Under the pieces are notes generated by a model. The model was not told where the DNA came from and did not search any database. It worked only from the letters and a program-made list of their open reading frames with translations. Source: Selaginella moellendorffii (Eukaryota > Streptophyta > Lycopodiopsida > Selaginellales > Selaginellaceae). Taken from it: a DNA stretch of 64,000 nucleotides. The position numbers and the translations under genes were made by a program. The first letter of the stretch is position 1; each line of letters begins with the position of its first letter. Where the stretch lies: assembly GCF_000143415.4 (NCBI RefSeq), contig NW_003314357.1, positions 622,821 through 686,820 on the forward strand, given 5' to 3'. Positions 9,929-21,859 of this stretch are shown here, piece by piece.

Positions 9929-11344
9929 ATGGAAAAAGGATTGAGTGATCACCAGTCTCCCGAGCAGTCCTCCATGCCTCCCACAACAACAAGTCTGGCT
10001 TATGGCTTGGCAGACGAACACATCTCCGGAGATCCGTCCAGGAAGCATTTGGTCTCGTCCGGCAAGCCACCGCTGTATCTCCGAGAAGAAAGCCCATCAG
10101 CACCAACAACACAAAGAACGTCCTCACCTCAGATGGATCAGAGTGACAGGATCGAGCTCACGCAGCTCCCCGCGTTGCAGCGCGGCGACGGCCGCTGGGC
10201 AGCAAGTCTGTTGATCGAGTGCGCAGCAGCAGTCGTCCAGAAAGACGCTGCTCGAGTCCAGCATTTCATGTGGATGCTCAACGAACTTGCTTCTCCATAC
10301 GGGGACTTCGACCAGCGGCTAGCATCGTGCTTCCTCCAGGGACTCTTCTGCCGGATCACCGGGACGGGCTCCCGCCAACACCGAGTGCTGTGCTCCGCGG
10401 CGGAGAGACAGTGCCTCTTCGATCCAATGCGCAAGATGATGCTCAAGTTCCAAGAGATGAGCCCCTGGACAACTTTCGGTCACGTCGCGGCCAACGGAGC
10501 TCTTATGGAAGCCGTGGAAGGCGAGTTTCGCGTCCACATCCTGGACGTGAGCAGCACCATGTGTACCCAGTGGCCGACTTTGCTGGAAGCTCTTGCCACC
10601 CGCTCGGACGGAGCTCCACACCTGAGACTGACGAGCATTCTGGTAAGCTCCGAGGAGGCGGTCGTCAAAGTCATGACCGAGGTCGGCGCTCGCCTCCGAA
10701 AGTTTGCAAGGCTGATGGGAGTCCCGTTCGAGTTTCGGCTCCTCCAGCAGCCGGAGCTCGAACTGCTCGACGTCGCTACCATCCAGCCTCGAGCCGGAGA
10801 AGCGCTCATCGTCAACTGTATTCACTCGCTACACAATGTGTCCGAGAGGCCGCCTCCTTCTTCCTCGTCTTCCGCTGCTTCTCCACGAGATCTAGTCCTC
10901 AACACCTTCCGGAGCCTGAATCCCAAGCTCGTGATCATCGCAGACGACGAAGCCGACCTCATATCTCGAGGAGACTTCATGAGCCGATTCGTGGAAGCAG
11001 TCCGCTACTATTCCCTCTTCTTCGAGTCTGTGGAGGAGAGTTTCCCGAGAACGAGCAACGAGAGGCTGATGCTGGAGAGAATTGTGTCACGGAAGATCGT
11101 CAACCTGTTAGCCTGTGACGAAGCGAGCATCTCGGAGAGGCAGGAAAAGAGCAGCCAGTGGGTGATGAGGATGCGGAGAGCCGGCTTCGCACTCGCAAAG
11201 TTCAGTGACGATGTAGCCGATGACGCTCGGGCGCTGCTCAAGCGGTATAAGGAAGGCTGGGGATACACCAACACCGACGTTGGCCTCTTTCTCACTTGGA
11301 AGGAGCAGCCCACTGTGTTTGCCACCTCTTGGAAACCATTCTGA
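9929..11344 (+). CDS. SHR-like: GRAS-family transcription factor, SHORT-ROOT-like
   Basis: A single-exon protein of 471 residues. The GRAS domain spans about 90-471: leucine-rich region I (LLIECAAAVVQKDAARVQ), the VHIID motif as VHILD at 202-206, followed by SSTMCTQWPTLLEALATR, the PFYRE region with SFPRTSNERLMLER at 371-384, and a SAW end (FLTWKEQPTVFATSWKPF, 454-471). The block CTQWPTLLEALATRSD..PHLRL and the phrase FARLMGVPF are hallmarks of the SHORT-ROOT subfamily, nuclear or mobile regulators that pair with SCARECROW and control asymmetric division in ground tissue of flowering plants. The first ~88 residues are low-complexity and not conserved; ATGs further in (for example at about 10133, MDQSD) are alternative starts. 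Role in a plant lacking seed-plant root anatomy is open. Confidence 0.92.
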   Translation: MEKGLSDHQSPEQSSMPPTTTSLAYGLADEHISGDPSRKHLVSSGKPPLYLREESPSAPTTQRTSSPQMDQSDRIELTQLPALQRGDGRWAASLLIECAAAVVQKDAARVQHFMWMLNELASPYGDFDQRLASCFLQGLFCRITGTGSRQHRVLCSAAERQCLFDPMRKMMLKFQEMSPWTTFGHVAANGALMEAVEGEFRVHILDVSSTMCTQWPTLLEALATRSDGAPHLRLTSILVSSEEAVVKVMTEVGARLRKFARLMGVPFEFRLLQQPELELLDVATIQPRAGEALIVNCIHSLHNVSERPPPSSSSSAASPRDLVLNTFRSLNPKLVIIADDEADLISRGDFMSRFVEAVRYYSLFFESVEESFPRTSNERLMLERIVSRKIVNLLACDEASISERQEKSSQWVMRMRRAGFALAKFSDDVADDARALLKRYKEGWGYTNTDVGLFLTWKEQPTVFATSWKPF

Positions 11345-11704
11345 GAGCCTGTATAAATCCAAAAGATTTTCCCCCGAGTTCTGGTTCCCGGTTCCTGGTT
11401 GGATTGGATCCATCAAGTTCTCTGTTCCAAATCGCTTGACTTGTCGAGAGCCTCCATTGTTCGTTTGGATCTTCGCGATGATCAAGTTGCTGGAAACTTA
11501 TTTTTACGTTCTTCCATAGTCCACGAAAGTGAAGAAAACCGTGCTCGTTGCTTGGACCTCGGATCAAACGTTTCTGCCTTGGAAACCATGCTGAACTTTT
11601 TAATTCCTTGACTAGCTTATCATAACCTGATTGCCAGCTCTTGGAAACCTTGAAACTTTTGACGCGCTTGCTTGGCTAGCTAGACGTTTTTAAATCCAAT
11701 GCTC

Positions 11705-12471
11705 TTACCATATTAGTTCCTGCGCTGTCCGGAACTTTTTAATCCAAAACCTTTCCTCCACCATCGACAAATCGTCCTGCAGAACAAAAAATAAATTAGC
11801 AACGCATCGATCTTAGCAACTCGATTTTAGCAACAAGAAAGTCCAGTCGCCATGCAAGAAGAAAACTAAAAAGAAAGAAATGCGTACCTCGCAAAAGGAA
11901 GATCCCAGTCCTCTTTGCTTCATTCCCTGGAAGAGATTCTCGGCTTCTTGCAAGAGCTCCTCCCGGCCAAGTGATAATCTCACCAGCATCGTCGTGAAAG
12001 AGACTAGATCGAGCTCCGGTATCGCGTGGAACAGCTCTTGCGCTGGGCGAATCCGGCCACCACCGAGTTCCGCGCGCTGTGGCATCTCGTCGAGGCGTCT
12101 GCAAGATCCGTGCTGGGAGTAGACAGTGAGCATGATCGTCCAAGAAACGATGCTCCATTCTTCCTCGAAATACGCCGCTAGCATCGAGTTCCAAGAAAAG
12201 AGACCGCGCTCTTCTATCTGATCGAAGATCGCCCTGGCGCTACCAGCATCCCCGATCTGGGACTAGGCGCGGTGGGATCTTGTGCCCTGGACGATCGGGG
12301 CATCGCATCAAACACCGCCTTGGCGCCTTCCAGATCGCCGTTGCGAGAATACGCGCTGGCGAGATCCAGGCCGGATGAGGCAAGAACACATCGCGCCAGA
12401 TCGCGGTATAGCTCCCGCGCTCCGGCCAGCGTCGTGCTCGCTTCGAGGCATCCCTTGTGATCCAAGCGCAT
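11705..12471 (-). pseudogene. Short PPR protein gene, frameshifted, two exons
   Basis: The minus strand from an ATG at 12471 gives MRLDHKGCLEAS and then PPR-type helices: LASAYSRNGDLEGAKAVFDAMP, and after a +1 frame change near 12255, SARAIFDQIEERGLFSWN and VSWTIMLTVYSQHG, up to AENLFQGMKQRGL. PPR proteins bind organelle RNA. A good donor (GAG|GTACGC at 11887) and acceptor (CTGCAG at 11777) would remove 111 nt and add a 24-codon last exon ending at 11705, so the transcript is probably still spliced. The frame break could be a real mutation, a sequencing error or an unusual intron. The gene is much shorter than typical PPR proteins. It starts 95 bp from the oppositely oriented IDH start. Confidence 0.55.
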
Positions 12472-12566
12472 TTTTCTTCTTCTCTTCAAAAATTTCCATC
12501 CCGAGCGAAGAACCCTAAAAACAGGGACCAAGCCCTTAGGGTGAAGAGAAGAGAGGGAAAGGAAGG
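12472..12566. promoter_or_regulatory. Compact bidirectional intergenic region (95 bp) with telo-box-like motif
   Basis: Only 95 bp separate the ATGs of the minus-strand PPR gene and the plus-strand IDH gene, so the promoters must overlap or lie in the transcribed parts. It contains AACCCTAAAA at 12511-12520, similar to the plant telo-box AAACCCTAA found near start sites of housekeeping genes. No TATA box is evident. Confidence 0.45.
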
Positions 12567-14215
<1,649 letters not shown>

Positions 14216-14577
14216 GAAGAGTAACGACGAAAGGGAAAACAAATCAAGGAAGCGAACGAACGAACGAGCCTGTGCGCGTTGCTCATTACGACGTTAGGCT
14301 CTCCGGTGGCTTCCTCTCGCCCAAGACAAGTTTTACAGTAAGATCGATTTCCAGGCTCGCGATGTCTCTATTGACAGAAGACCGTTTCTCTCTTGTTTTT
14401 TTCTTCTTCTTCTGATGACTCGAATGAATAAAGTTTGCAGACAAATAAATCTTTACGAAAGAACTTCGAGAAGAAAATAGGAAATTCTTTGAGCTTAAGA
14501 AGATCGAAGGTAGAAAGAAATTCCTGCCCTGGATCGGAAAATCCGGTTGTTAGAAACAAAGATTTTACCTTTTGGTG

Positions 14578-14583
14578 CATGCA
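14578..14583 (+). promoter_or_regulatory. RY element (CATGCA) upstream of the oleosin gene
   Basis: CATGCA lies 145 bp before the oleosin ATG; CATGCC follows near 14622. In seed plants RY motifs are bound by B3 factors (ABI3/FUS3/LEC2) and drive oleosin and storage-protein genes. A TATA-like AAATAAAAG lies near 14638-14646. Function here is inferred from position. Confidence 0.45.
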
Positions 14584-14727
14584 ATCCTCCGTGTGAGCCA
14601 CAGGCTGCCAGGTGCTACGTCCATGCCAGCCCCAAATCCAAATAAAAGACCAATGGATCTCCTCTTCTTTCCCACACAGCTCCAATTCTCCATCTCCAGT
14701 CCATCAATCACAAGCTCTTCGATCGCC

Positions 14728-15108
14728 ATGGGCGATCTCGTCAAGTCCAAATCCAATGATTCCGGCATCACGCTCCAGCATCTCAAGCAGCGATCCTCTG
14801 CGCGCCGCGTTCTTGGCATCCTGGCGATCCTGGCAGTGGGAGCGATGGTGCTGGGGGGCGGCGCCGTGGCACTCTTGCTCGTCTCGCCGATCCTCCTCTT
14901 TTTTAGCCCTATCCTGGTGCCGCTGGCGATCCTGGCGACGGGGGCGGCGGTGGCATTCATCGCTTTCGTGGCGACCATTACCTGGATCTATAGGTATGCG
15001 AGGGGCGGGCGCCCGGCTGGATCACAGCGCCTGGATGCAGTCAAGAGCCGCGTGATGGAGAAGCCTTCACAGGTGAGTGACAAGGCGGCTGCTACTCGTT
15101 CGCCTTAG
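14728..15108 (+). CDS. Oleosin (oil-body structural protein)
   Basis: The frame from ATG 14728 gives 126 residues: a polar N-terminus (1-28), a ~60-residue uninterrupted hydrophobic hairpin (29-89) and a short basic C-terminus. The centre holds the oleosin proline knot PX5SPX3P exactly: P54-ILLFF-S60-P61-ILV-P65. Oleosins coat triacylglycerol droplets in seeds, pollen and spores, with the hairpin buried in the oil core. The ATG (context GCCATGG) is preferred over an upstream in-frame one because the conserved layout begins there. A consensus donor CAG|GTGAGT at 15072/15073 raises the possibility that the true C-terminus is spliced to an exon I cannot see; the unspliced frame stops 12 codons later. 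Confidence 0.9.
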   Translation: MGDLVKSKSNDSGITLQHLKQRSSARRVLGILAILAVGAMVLGGGAVALLLVSPILLFFSPILVPLAILATGAAVAFIAFVATITWIYRYARGGRPAGSQRLDAVKSRVMEKPSQVSDKAAATRSP

Positions 15109-16608
15109 AACTTTGAGTTCCCGCCTGTTTCTTTTTAAATTTATACAAGTCTTATTAATGATTATTAAGATTGAGTTGCCAGTATTATTGATTAAGTCCT
15201 AATAAATATGAAAATGCAAAAATGATTATTCTTATAGCTATATTTTTTTATTTAAACTATATATTTATATAGGTAATTAACAAGAAATTTTAGAGAAAAT
15301 GCTATGTGCAGATGGTAAAGGTATATTCTGAGAATATTATTATTTTATACTTGTGTTATAAAAATTTTAATCATAAACTGTTTTGCTTTATTTTTTTTAC
15401 TAATTTTATTTTCATTGTAAGCTTATCTCTTGATTGAGAAGCACTCTTCCACGTGGCTTTGAGGTGACACTAGGACCTATGCCGCTAAGGCTACATTGCT
15501 TGCTTTGAGGGGGAAGACAAAATTTTTTCGGTGATGTATTTCCAAAAATATGTTAAAGAGTGTGGTAAGAGAGAACAGGAAAATCTCTCTATGACTGATT
15601 TGTGGATGGTAGCATGCTGTAAAGATGTGGAAGGATCCATTTATAAAGCACTCATGCTCAATGGCAAGCACTAGGACTCTCTCCTTTATCCCTTCTTAGC
15701 AAGAAAGGACCTTGGACATGATCATGGGGATGGAGCTCAGCCGATGGCTTGTTTTTTGCTCAAGCCTCGCCATGATCGATGGTCTCACTTTTTTTTCATT
15801 CATTATAAATTGCTTGAGCTTCTTTTTGTGTCCTCTTCTGTAAAGGATGCTATGACGAGCTGGTTGAACACTTGCAAGCAAAGCAAGAAGAATCTCAAGA
15901 GACCCCTGCTGGCAGTGCCACCTCTAATGATGTGTGAAAATGTAGCACTTAGCCAAGAAAGAGAAAGGACATTACTACTATGCTTCAAAAGAAGGGTGGA
16001 GTCAAGCCAAACAACAACATCTTCATGACCAGAATCAGGCAGTTGCTACTCCACTTCTCTTGACTTCCACAAGTTTCAAGAGGACCTGGAGTGAACTTGA
16101 TTGTGTGAATACTAGTTATTAGGGCAATTTATTATTGTAAGGAATAAAATAAACCAAACTACAATTTTACAATTAGATAACAAGAATGACATGGAACTAT
16201 CCCCTTTTAGCATTCCGTTTTTACCATTAGTTTAAATTTCTAAATTTAATGTCATAATTTTTATTTTATTTTATTTATATCACATTGATTGAAAAAACCT
16301 TATGAATAGAAATAAAGAAATAATATAATTAACTAAACGTTGATTGCTATAAGTTTTAGACAAACCATTATTGTGTTTATGGCTCTATAGAAAAAATATA
16401 CATATGTATATGATCTTTGATCACTACGGTTGGCGTTAAAGGTATCAGTGGAGCTAGAGCAGTCTGAACTGATCAGGGAATTTGTACCTCTTCTCAAAAG
16501 GTATGAGAGACCTTCCATCTCTTGGCATTGGCCGGTTATGGAATATAACCAGCCAAGATCCAACGGCTGAGCTCAAAGAGCACTCAGTTCCTTTATTGCT
16601 TAGAAACT
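15109..16608. other. Intergenic, AT-rich
   Basis: No gene, RNA or recognised element found. The first ~350 bp and 16130-16330 are strongly AT-rich; the middle is of mixed composition with short frames lacking domains. An AATAAA-like signal near 16590-16596 (minus strand) probably serves the gene at 16609-18334. Confidence 0.5.
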
Positions 16609-18334
16609 CTACCCAGCCGTGACAACGTTAAGGTCCAGTCTTCTTCTTCTGGCAGCAACTAAATCCTCAACGTGAGAAAGCCAAGCCCTCTGTTCATGGC
16701 TGTTTGCAACGTCTCTTAGAACTCCAAGGTGTCGTGCCTGAATGAGATATATGAGACAGGCACCTTCATCAAACACACTTTTCACTTACCAGCCAACGCT
16801 CAAAAGCACGCAACCTCCGCCGCTGCCCATTCCAGTAGCTATGTGACGGCAATGGCAAAGTGCCTAGAACTACGGACAAGTATTGTAGAACAAAGGTTGG
16901 ATTATCCGTAGAAGTCGCCAGATTGTAGTTTGCCGCCTGTCAACAATACCTCATTAGAGAACACAGAAAAGGAAAGAAAGGAAGCAAGATTACTCTTAGA
17001 GGTGCCCCGTTATGTACTGCAAAAAACACAAGGTCCAACCCCGGTTGTAAAAGGAACTGTAATGAAAAGAAACAATTCCATCAAGGGCCAATTCAAACGA
17101 CAAACTTACTATCGGAGCTCCAGATGATCCAGAGAGCGAAGAAAGAGACGTTGCCACCATTGTAGAATTGTAATCGACAACCCTGCCTACACTGAGAATC
17201 GAGTCACCGTCTACGAAACCACAAAACGACTCTTTTAGTGCACTCTCGATGTTGAGTGCGAGTCTTTTGGTTAACTCCATTTTGAACTGCAGGAGATCCT
17301 GATCAGAGTTGTGCTTCGCCAATTCGCTGCAATAAAAGTCCAAGGATATGAGATGACTGTCCAAACGTTTAGAGCCCACCTCCGGTACTCGTCTTCAACG
17401 AGAAAGGAGTACGTTTTCAACAATGCCCACTTTTCCTGCTCCTCTCCACTCTCCAGCACTTTCCTGATAACAGAAGAACCTGAGAGCAAAAAATAAGAAA
17501 CTACAAGCGAGTAACACACAACTTACAGGGGTAGCTGACCATGCCGCAGGCAGCATCCTTTGCATCCTCAGCTTCGGCCTCCAAAGAACAAGGCAACCAG
17601 AAAGTCGCAAACCTTGGAGATGTTGTAGCCCTCTTGCAGTCTCCAAACTTATCGTCTTTTGTGGTCTCCCACAATCCCGCATCTGCATTCTCCAAGTACG
17701 CCTCCCCGTTTCCAGCGTGAATGACATCCAGCACAGGATCCACGGTTTTCACGTCAGCGACCACTGGAAGTTCCTTGAATTCCAACAGCGCCCTGGGCGT
17801 CGCAGCTTTCAAGAGCATTTCTGGCCTGAAAGTTGTGACCAAGGCAGCCCGCCATCGCGTCATGACGTTGCCTTTCTCGTCTTTCAGCATGTGTCGAGCA
17901 CTGGCCCCATAGCTGGAGCTCAAGGGAAAGAAAACCCCCGGCACCAGCTTATCCTCTTTTCCGCGGGCGTCCATCCTGAAAGTAGCCATGGCGTTCCTTT
18001 CCACTATAGCCTGCCCTGCGACCATGAGATGCCTGGGACTATCGACGATTCCTTCGCCTAGAATCTTCCACTTTTCCCTTTCGGATACATCTAGGTGCGC
18101 GTTGCCCGTGATGAGGTAGAGAGGAGACAAGCAAAACTCGTCTTCTGGCCCCAAATCGGCGTCTCGCACGCCTCTTTGGAGGATCTCCTGTTCGGCGGCT
18201 TCCTGTTCGGCTTCTTCTTCGAAGATGAGACTCGGGGGAGGATCTAGCACAGACCTTGGACGCCATTCCATCCCGTGCGCCATCTCCAGTCCTAGAAGCG
18301 CCTCTTCGAACCCGCCCTCGCCCTCGCCCTCCAT
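16609..18334 (-). CDS. Uncharacterised six-exon gene, possible trypsin-like fold
   Basis: Minus-strand exons 18334-17527, 17479-17380, 17326-17110, 17056-16994, 16936-16790 and 16737-16609 join in frame into about 487 residues; all five introns are GT-AG and only 47-57 nt. The start chosen is the first ATG (MEGEGEGGFEEA); the frame is open ~63 codons upstream without ATG. The N-terminal half is unfamiliar (LSPLYLITGNAHLDVSERE). The C-terminal half has LSGSSGAPIFL, resembling the G-x-S-G-x-P nucleophile loop of trypsin-like proteins, followed by DLVFFAVHNGAPLR and NYNLATSTDNPTFVLQYL, reminiscent of the strands after it. A matching catalytic His and Asp were not identified, so enzymatic activity is uncertain. 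The gene model is firm; the fold is a guess. Confidence 0.7.
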
Positions 18335-21300
18335 CTCTCGCTCAAGAACCCTATCAAGAACCCTATCTACTCTTTTAAGTAGCGATAGCCGAATTTTGTG
18401 GGCCGCCGGATTTGGCCAATCGGCGCCGTCGGATGCGGGGTAACCCGTTTTCCTTACACGCTCCAAGAAAAAAATTCTCCTTTTACCGCGGCTCCTCTTC
18501 CGCCCTGCAGCTGCGACTTCCACAACCCCAGGCAGCGGATGATCCGCCCGCTGAGGATAATTTTCTAGTGATCAGGTGAGTAGAGCAGGGCCGAATCATT
18601 CAATCTCTCTGGCTCCTCACGGGATCTTCCTGCAAGCGTGCAGCGGGTGTGCAGCGAGCTCACATTCAGCGATCCACGCGATATATCGATGGTGCTCAAG
18701 GATTTGTTCCTGGCCGCTGTGTTTACAAGGGATTGGCGTGGTGTGTTTGAACGTGGTCGCATGGATAAGTGGATTTTCTTTGGTAGCTGAATGAGTATTG
18801 CTGCTTCTTTCCTATTTTACTTTTGTCATTCCTGAAGCTGGTCATCCCATTCCAAGTGCGTACCTCAGAGTAAAAGCCGTTTCTTTGTTTCTCGTGCATC
18901 AGCAGGCTTGAAAGCTGTGCATGATCCCAGTCCATTCAAGTTCTTGAGGCTTGGAGTTCCAGGCAAAGTCATCACGAAAACACATAATGTAGATTAGGTA
19001 GTAGACAAGTTTCAGTCTTGGTCATGAGATAAAGAAATTTGCCAGGTTGATGAAATTCCAATTTAGTTGGGAAGACTCCTTAACTCAGCAATGGTGGATC
19101 TATTCTTTGGTAGGCTTTCTCTCTTTGGATCCATGCCGAACACACTAAAGCACAATAAGAATAACATAATAATTCTTACTAAGTGGTAATCTCTTGCACT
19201 GAATAAAAAAAAAGAGTACTAGAGCTGCGAAGAGAAAAGACCCTTGTTGCAATGGCTTTGCTTGCAAGAGATACCTAAAACTTTTAACGATTCTTTCACT
19301 CTAGGTATTTTAAAGCAAGTCTGAAGATTAAATGCTTTCCATCTTGGGATTCTGAAGCATGGTTGGTTGACTAATATATTGTTCTTATATTTTAATTAAG
19401 TAAAACTTTGCTAATAATAATTATTTTTAGTAATTCTTTTTAAATCTGGGTAGCATTCTAAATTTATCCATATTCAAAGTACCTAATTAAGTAATATTTA
19501 AATTAGTTCTTAGTAATTCTTCTTCTTTTACTTTTACTTTTAAGTATTCTAAGTTAATTTATATTCAAATTAAAACATAATTTACATGTAACTATGGCAA
19601 GTAATTTGCAATTGTAGGTTTTAGAGGTATACCTGAAGTAGGTAGCCTATTAAAAGAATGTATAAGTTTACAAGATATATAAATTTGCTTGAATTCTTTA
19701 AACACATCATGAAATAATCTTTTACCGCCATGGTTTTCATGTGTATAACCCTAAATGTGTTATATACTAATTATATATACCCTTTCTTTATGACTAAATC
19801 TCCATTCTTGTATGTAAGCAGGTCTATTGTTTTTGGCAGTGTTTTGCTCAATGTTTGGGATTGTGCTTTTATTCTTATTCTTTTGTTCTCTTTTAAATCT
19901 AGATTTATATTAGCTTTTTGCTAAATCTAGGATTATAACTTTCTAATCTATTCTTCTTTTAATCTTCATTGCATTCATTTCTTCTGTCTGTAAGCAATAA
20001 GAAAAAAACAATTTGAAAGATAATCCATAAGGGTTAAAATATAAAAGAAAAGGGTCTATAAACAAGAGTGCACTTTTTTTAAAAAAATTTCTAAGGGTTT
20101 TGGAATACTTGAGGTTAAGTACCCTTGGGTTTAAATAATAGTGCATTGGGTGACTTTTCAGGAAGTTTATATTTATGAGTTTACATTGTCATGCTTCATT
20201 ATTATTGATCAAGGACTAGGTTAAGTGATTTCTCAGAAAGTCTAAATTCAGGAATTTATACTGCCATGCTATACTATTATTAATCAAGGAGTCTGTCATT
20301 TAAGGTTACAAATGATATATCATTATTGTCACCTAATAATATTTTTTATATAGTTATATCCTCTTCAGATTAAGCTTTTGATGTTGTGCAGTATAATTTT
20401 AATTGTGTCATGCCCATCCTTGGTGTATTGCTATAGTTTGATTCTTAGAGAATATTCAAAAATCAAATTTATAGGAATAGACTTTTATTGATAAGGAATT
20501 CAATTACTTTGAAAAGTGTAAGCAACCAAAGGGAATGACTTGAGAAATACAATTTATAAATATAGCATACGTGATTTTCACTCTTTATTTTATAGTGATT
20601 TACTATAGAATAACCATGAAGAAGAACCTATACCTTCCATGTGCCATGTGTCATTTGCCATGTGCCACATACCATGTGTCTAAGGACAGTAAAGTAAAAC
20701 TCAAGTTTTAAGGCTTTAAGCCATTAAATGAAGGGATAGAGCCAAACTCCTAAACATAGAGCCCAATAAGTGAAGAAAGCGAAACACAAAATGACTCCCA
20801 AATGTATAACCTAAGGAGAGAAGGGATAAAGGCACCAAGTGATGTTGGAATAATCCAAGAGTTTCTAGCATCCCAATGCTAGAACTAGCATGTAAAACAG
20901 AGTTAAACGGAGTTTAGCATTATTTCAACATACCAATGGTCTAACACAAGGATATAGGTAATTCACTAGTTAATATAGTATGGAATTTGGGCTTGGACCC
21001 AAACCAAATAGAGAACAAGAATAAACGTGCAAATGAAAGCTAAATTATACATTTTCCTACTATACATTTGAAACCCCCCACAGTGGATTTCTCAACAATA
21101 TCTAGTTCCTAAAATGATTCAACTAACAAAATTTAGTCATCTACCAACATATGACCATCAACAAACTTGATAGGGGGTTAAAGGTGTTTGGATCGAATGA
21201 CTCAAGGACCTCCCAAGCAAGGTGACATTGATGCATCCAATACATCTGGTTGATCTACCAGACCACGCTGTCCCAAATTATACTTTTCAAGGACCATTTC

Positions 21301-21859
21301 TTCTGACCACCCCTTGTTGTCACAATAAATGTTGGCTTTCCAATTAGTGTTTATAAATTATGAATATGTTTATAATTATAAACTTCTATTGAATAAATAA
21401 ATAGGAATAACATTACTGTTATCTAGATTGACTAGACAAATTGACTTCTCCACATGAATGTGATTCACAGCTGAAGCAATAGATGATGAACTAGTGCCTG
21501 AGGTCATTCCCCCTTGCTCTAGTGTGGTGGCATGATCTGGAAGTGGCTGTGGAGCATAGAAGATGGAACTATCCCCTTTTTAGCATTTAGTTTTAAGAAA
21601 AGTTAATTTAATTTATTTATATTACATTAAATCCATCAAGGAAGTCTTACTTGAAAACCACCATATCTAGCCTCAAGTGCATTAATATGCCCACACATAA
21701 TAGCCATTATGCCATACATCTCCTCTTGCATCTTTTGTTAATTTTGGTTAATGGCTTGCAACTCAAGAACAATATCATAGATAGTCCAAACCTTTATAGC
21801 TCTATTGAATACCACCATCAACAATAGGATTGTACATTTATTTTGGTTTGCCATTATAA
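18335..21859. other. Intergenic region, increasingly AT-rich
   Basis: From 18335 to about 19350 the composition is mixed and no coding structure was found. From 19350 onward it is AT-rich with scattered short repeats, such as variants of CCATGTGCCATGTGTC at 20635-20685. Around 21170-21330 the minus strand reads GWSEEMVLEKYNLGQ, faintly like the end of a retroelement chromodomain, next to a G-rich run; too weak to call. Confidence 0.45.

Noticed and set aside
18335-18523. N-terminal extension of the six-exon gene starting with GTG (EVAAAGRKRSRGKRR)
   Set aside because: Plants normally use ATG; the first in-frame ATG is at 18334.
21170-21330. Possible further chromodomain or retroelement end on the minus strand
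   Set aside because: Only a few residues (GWSEEMVLEKYNLGQ) are suggestive and no neighbouring domain was found.
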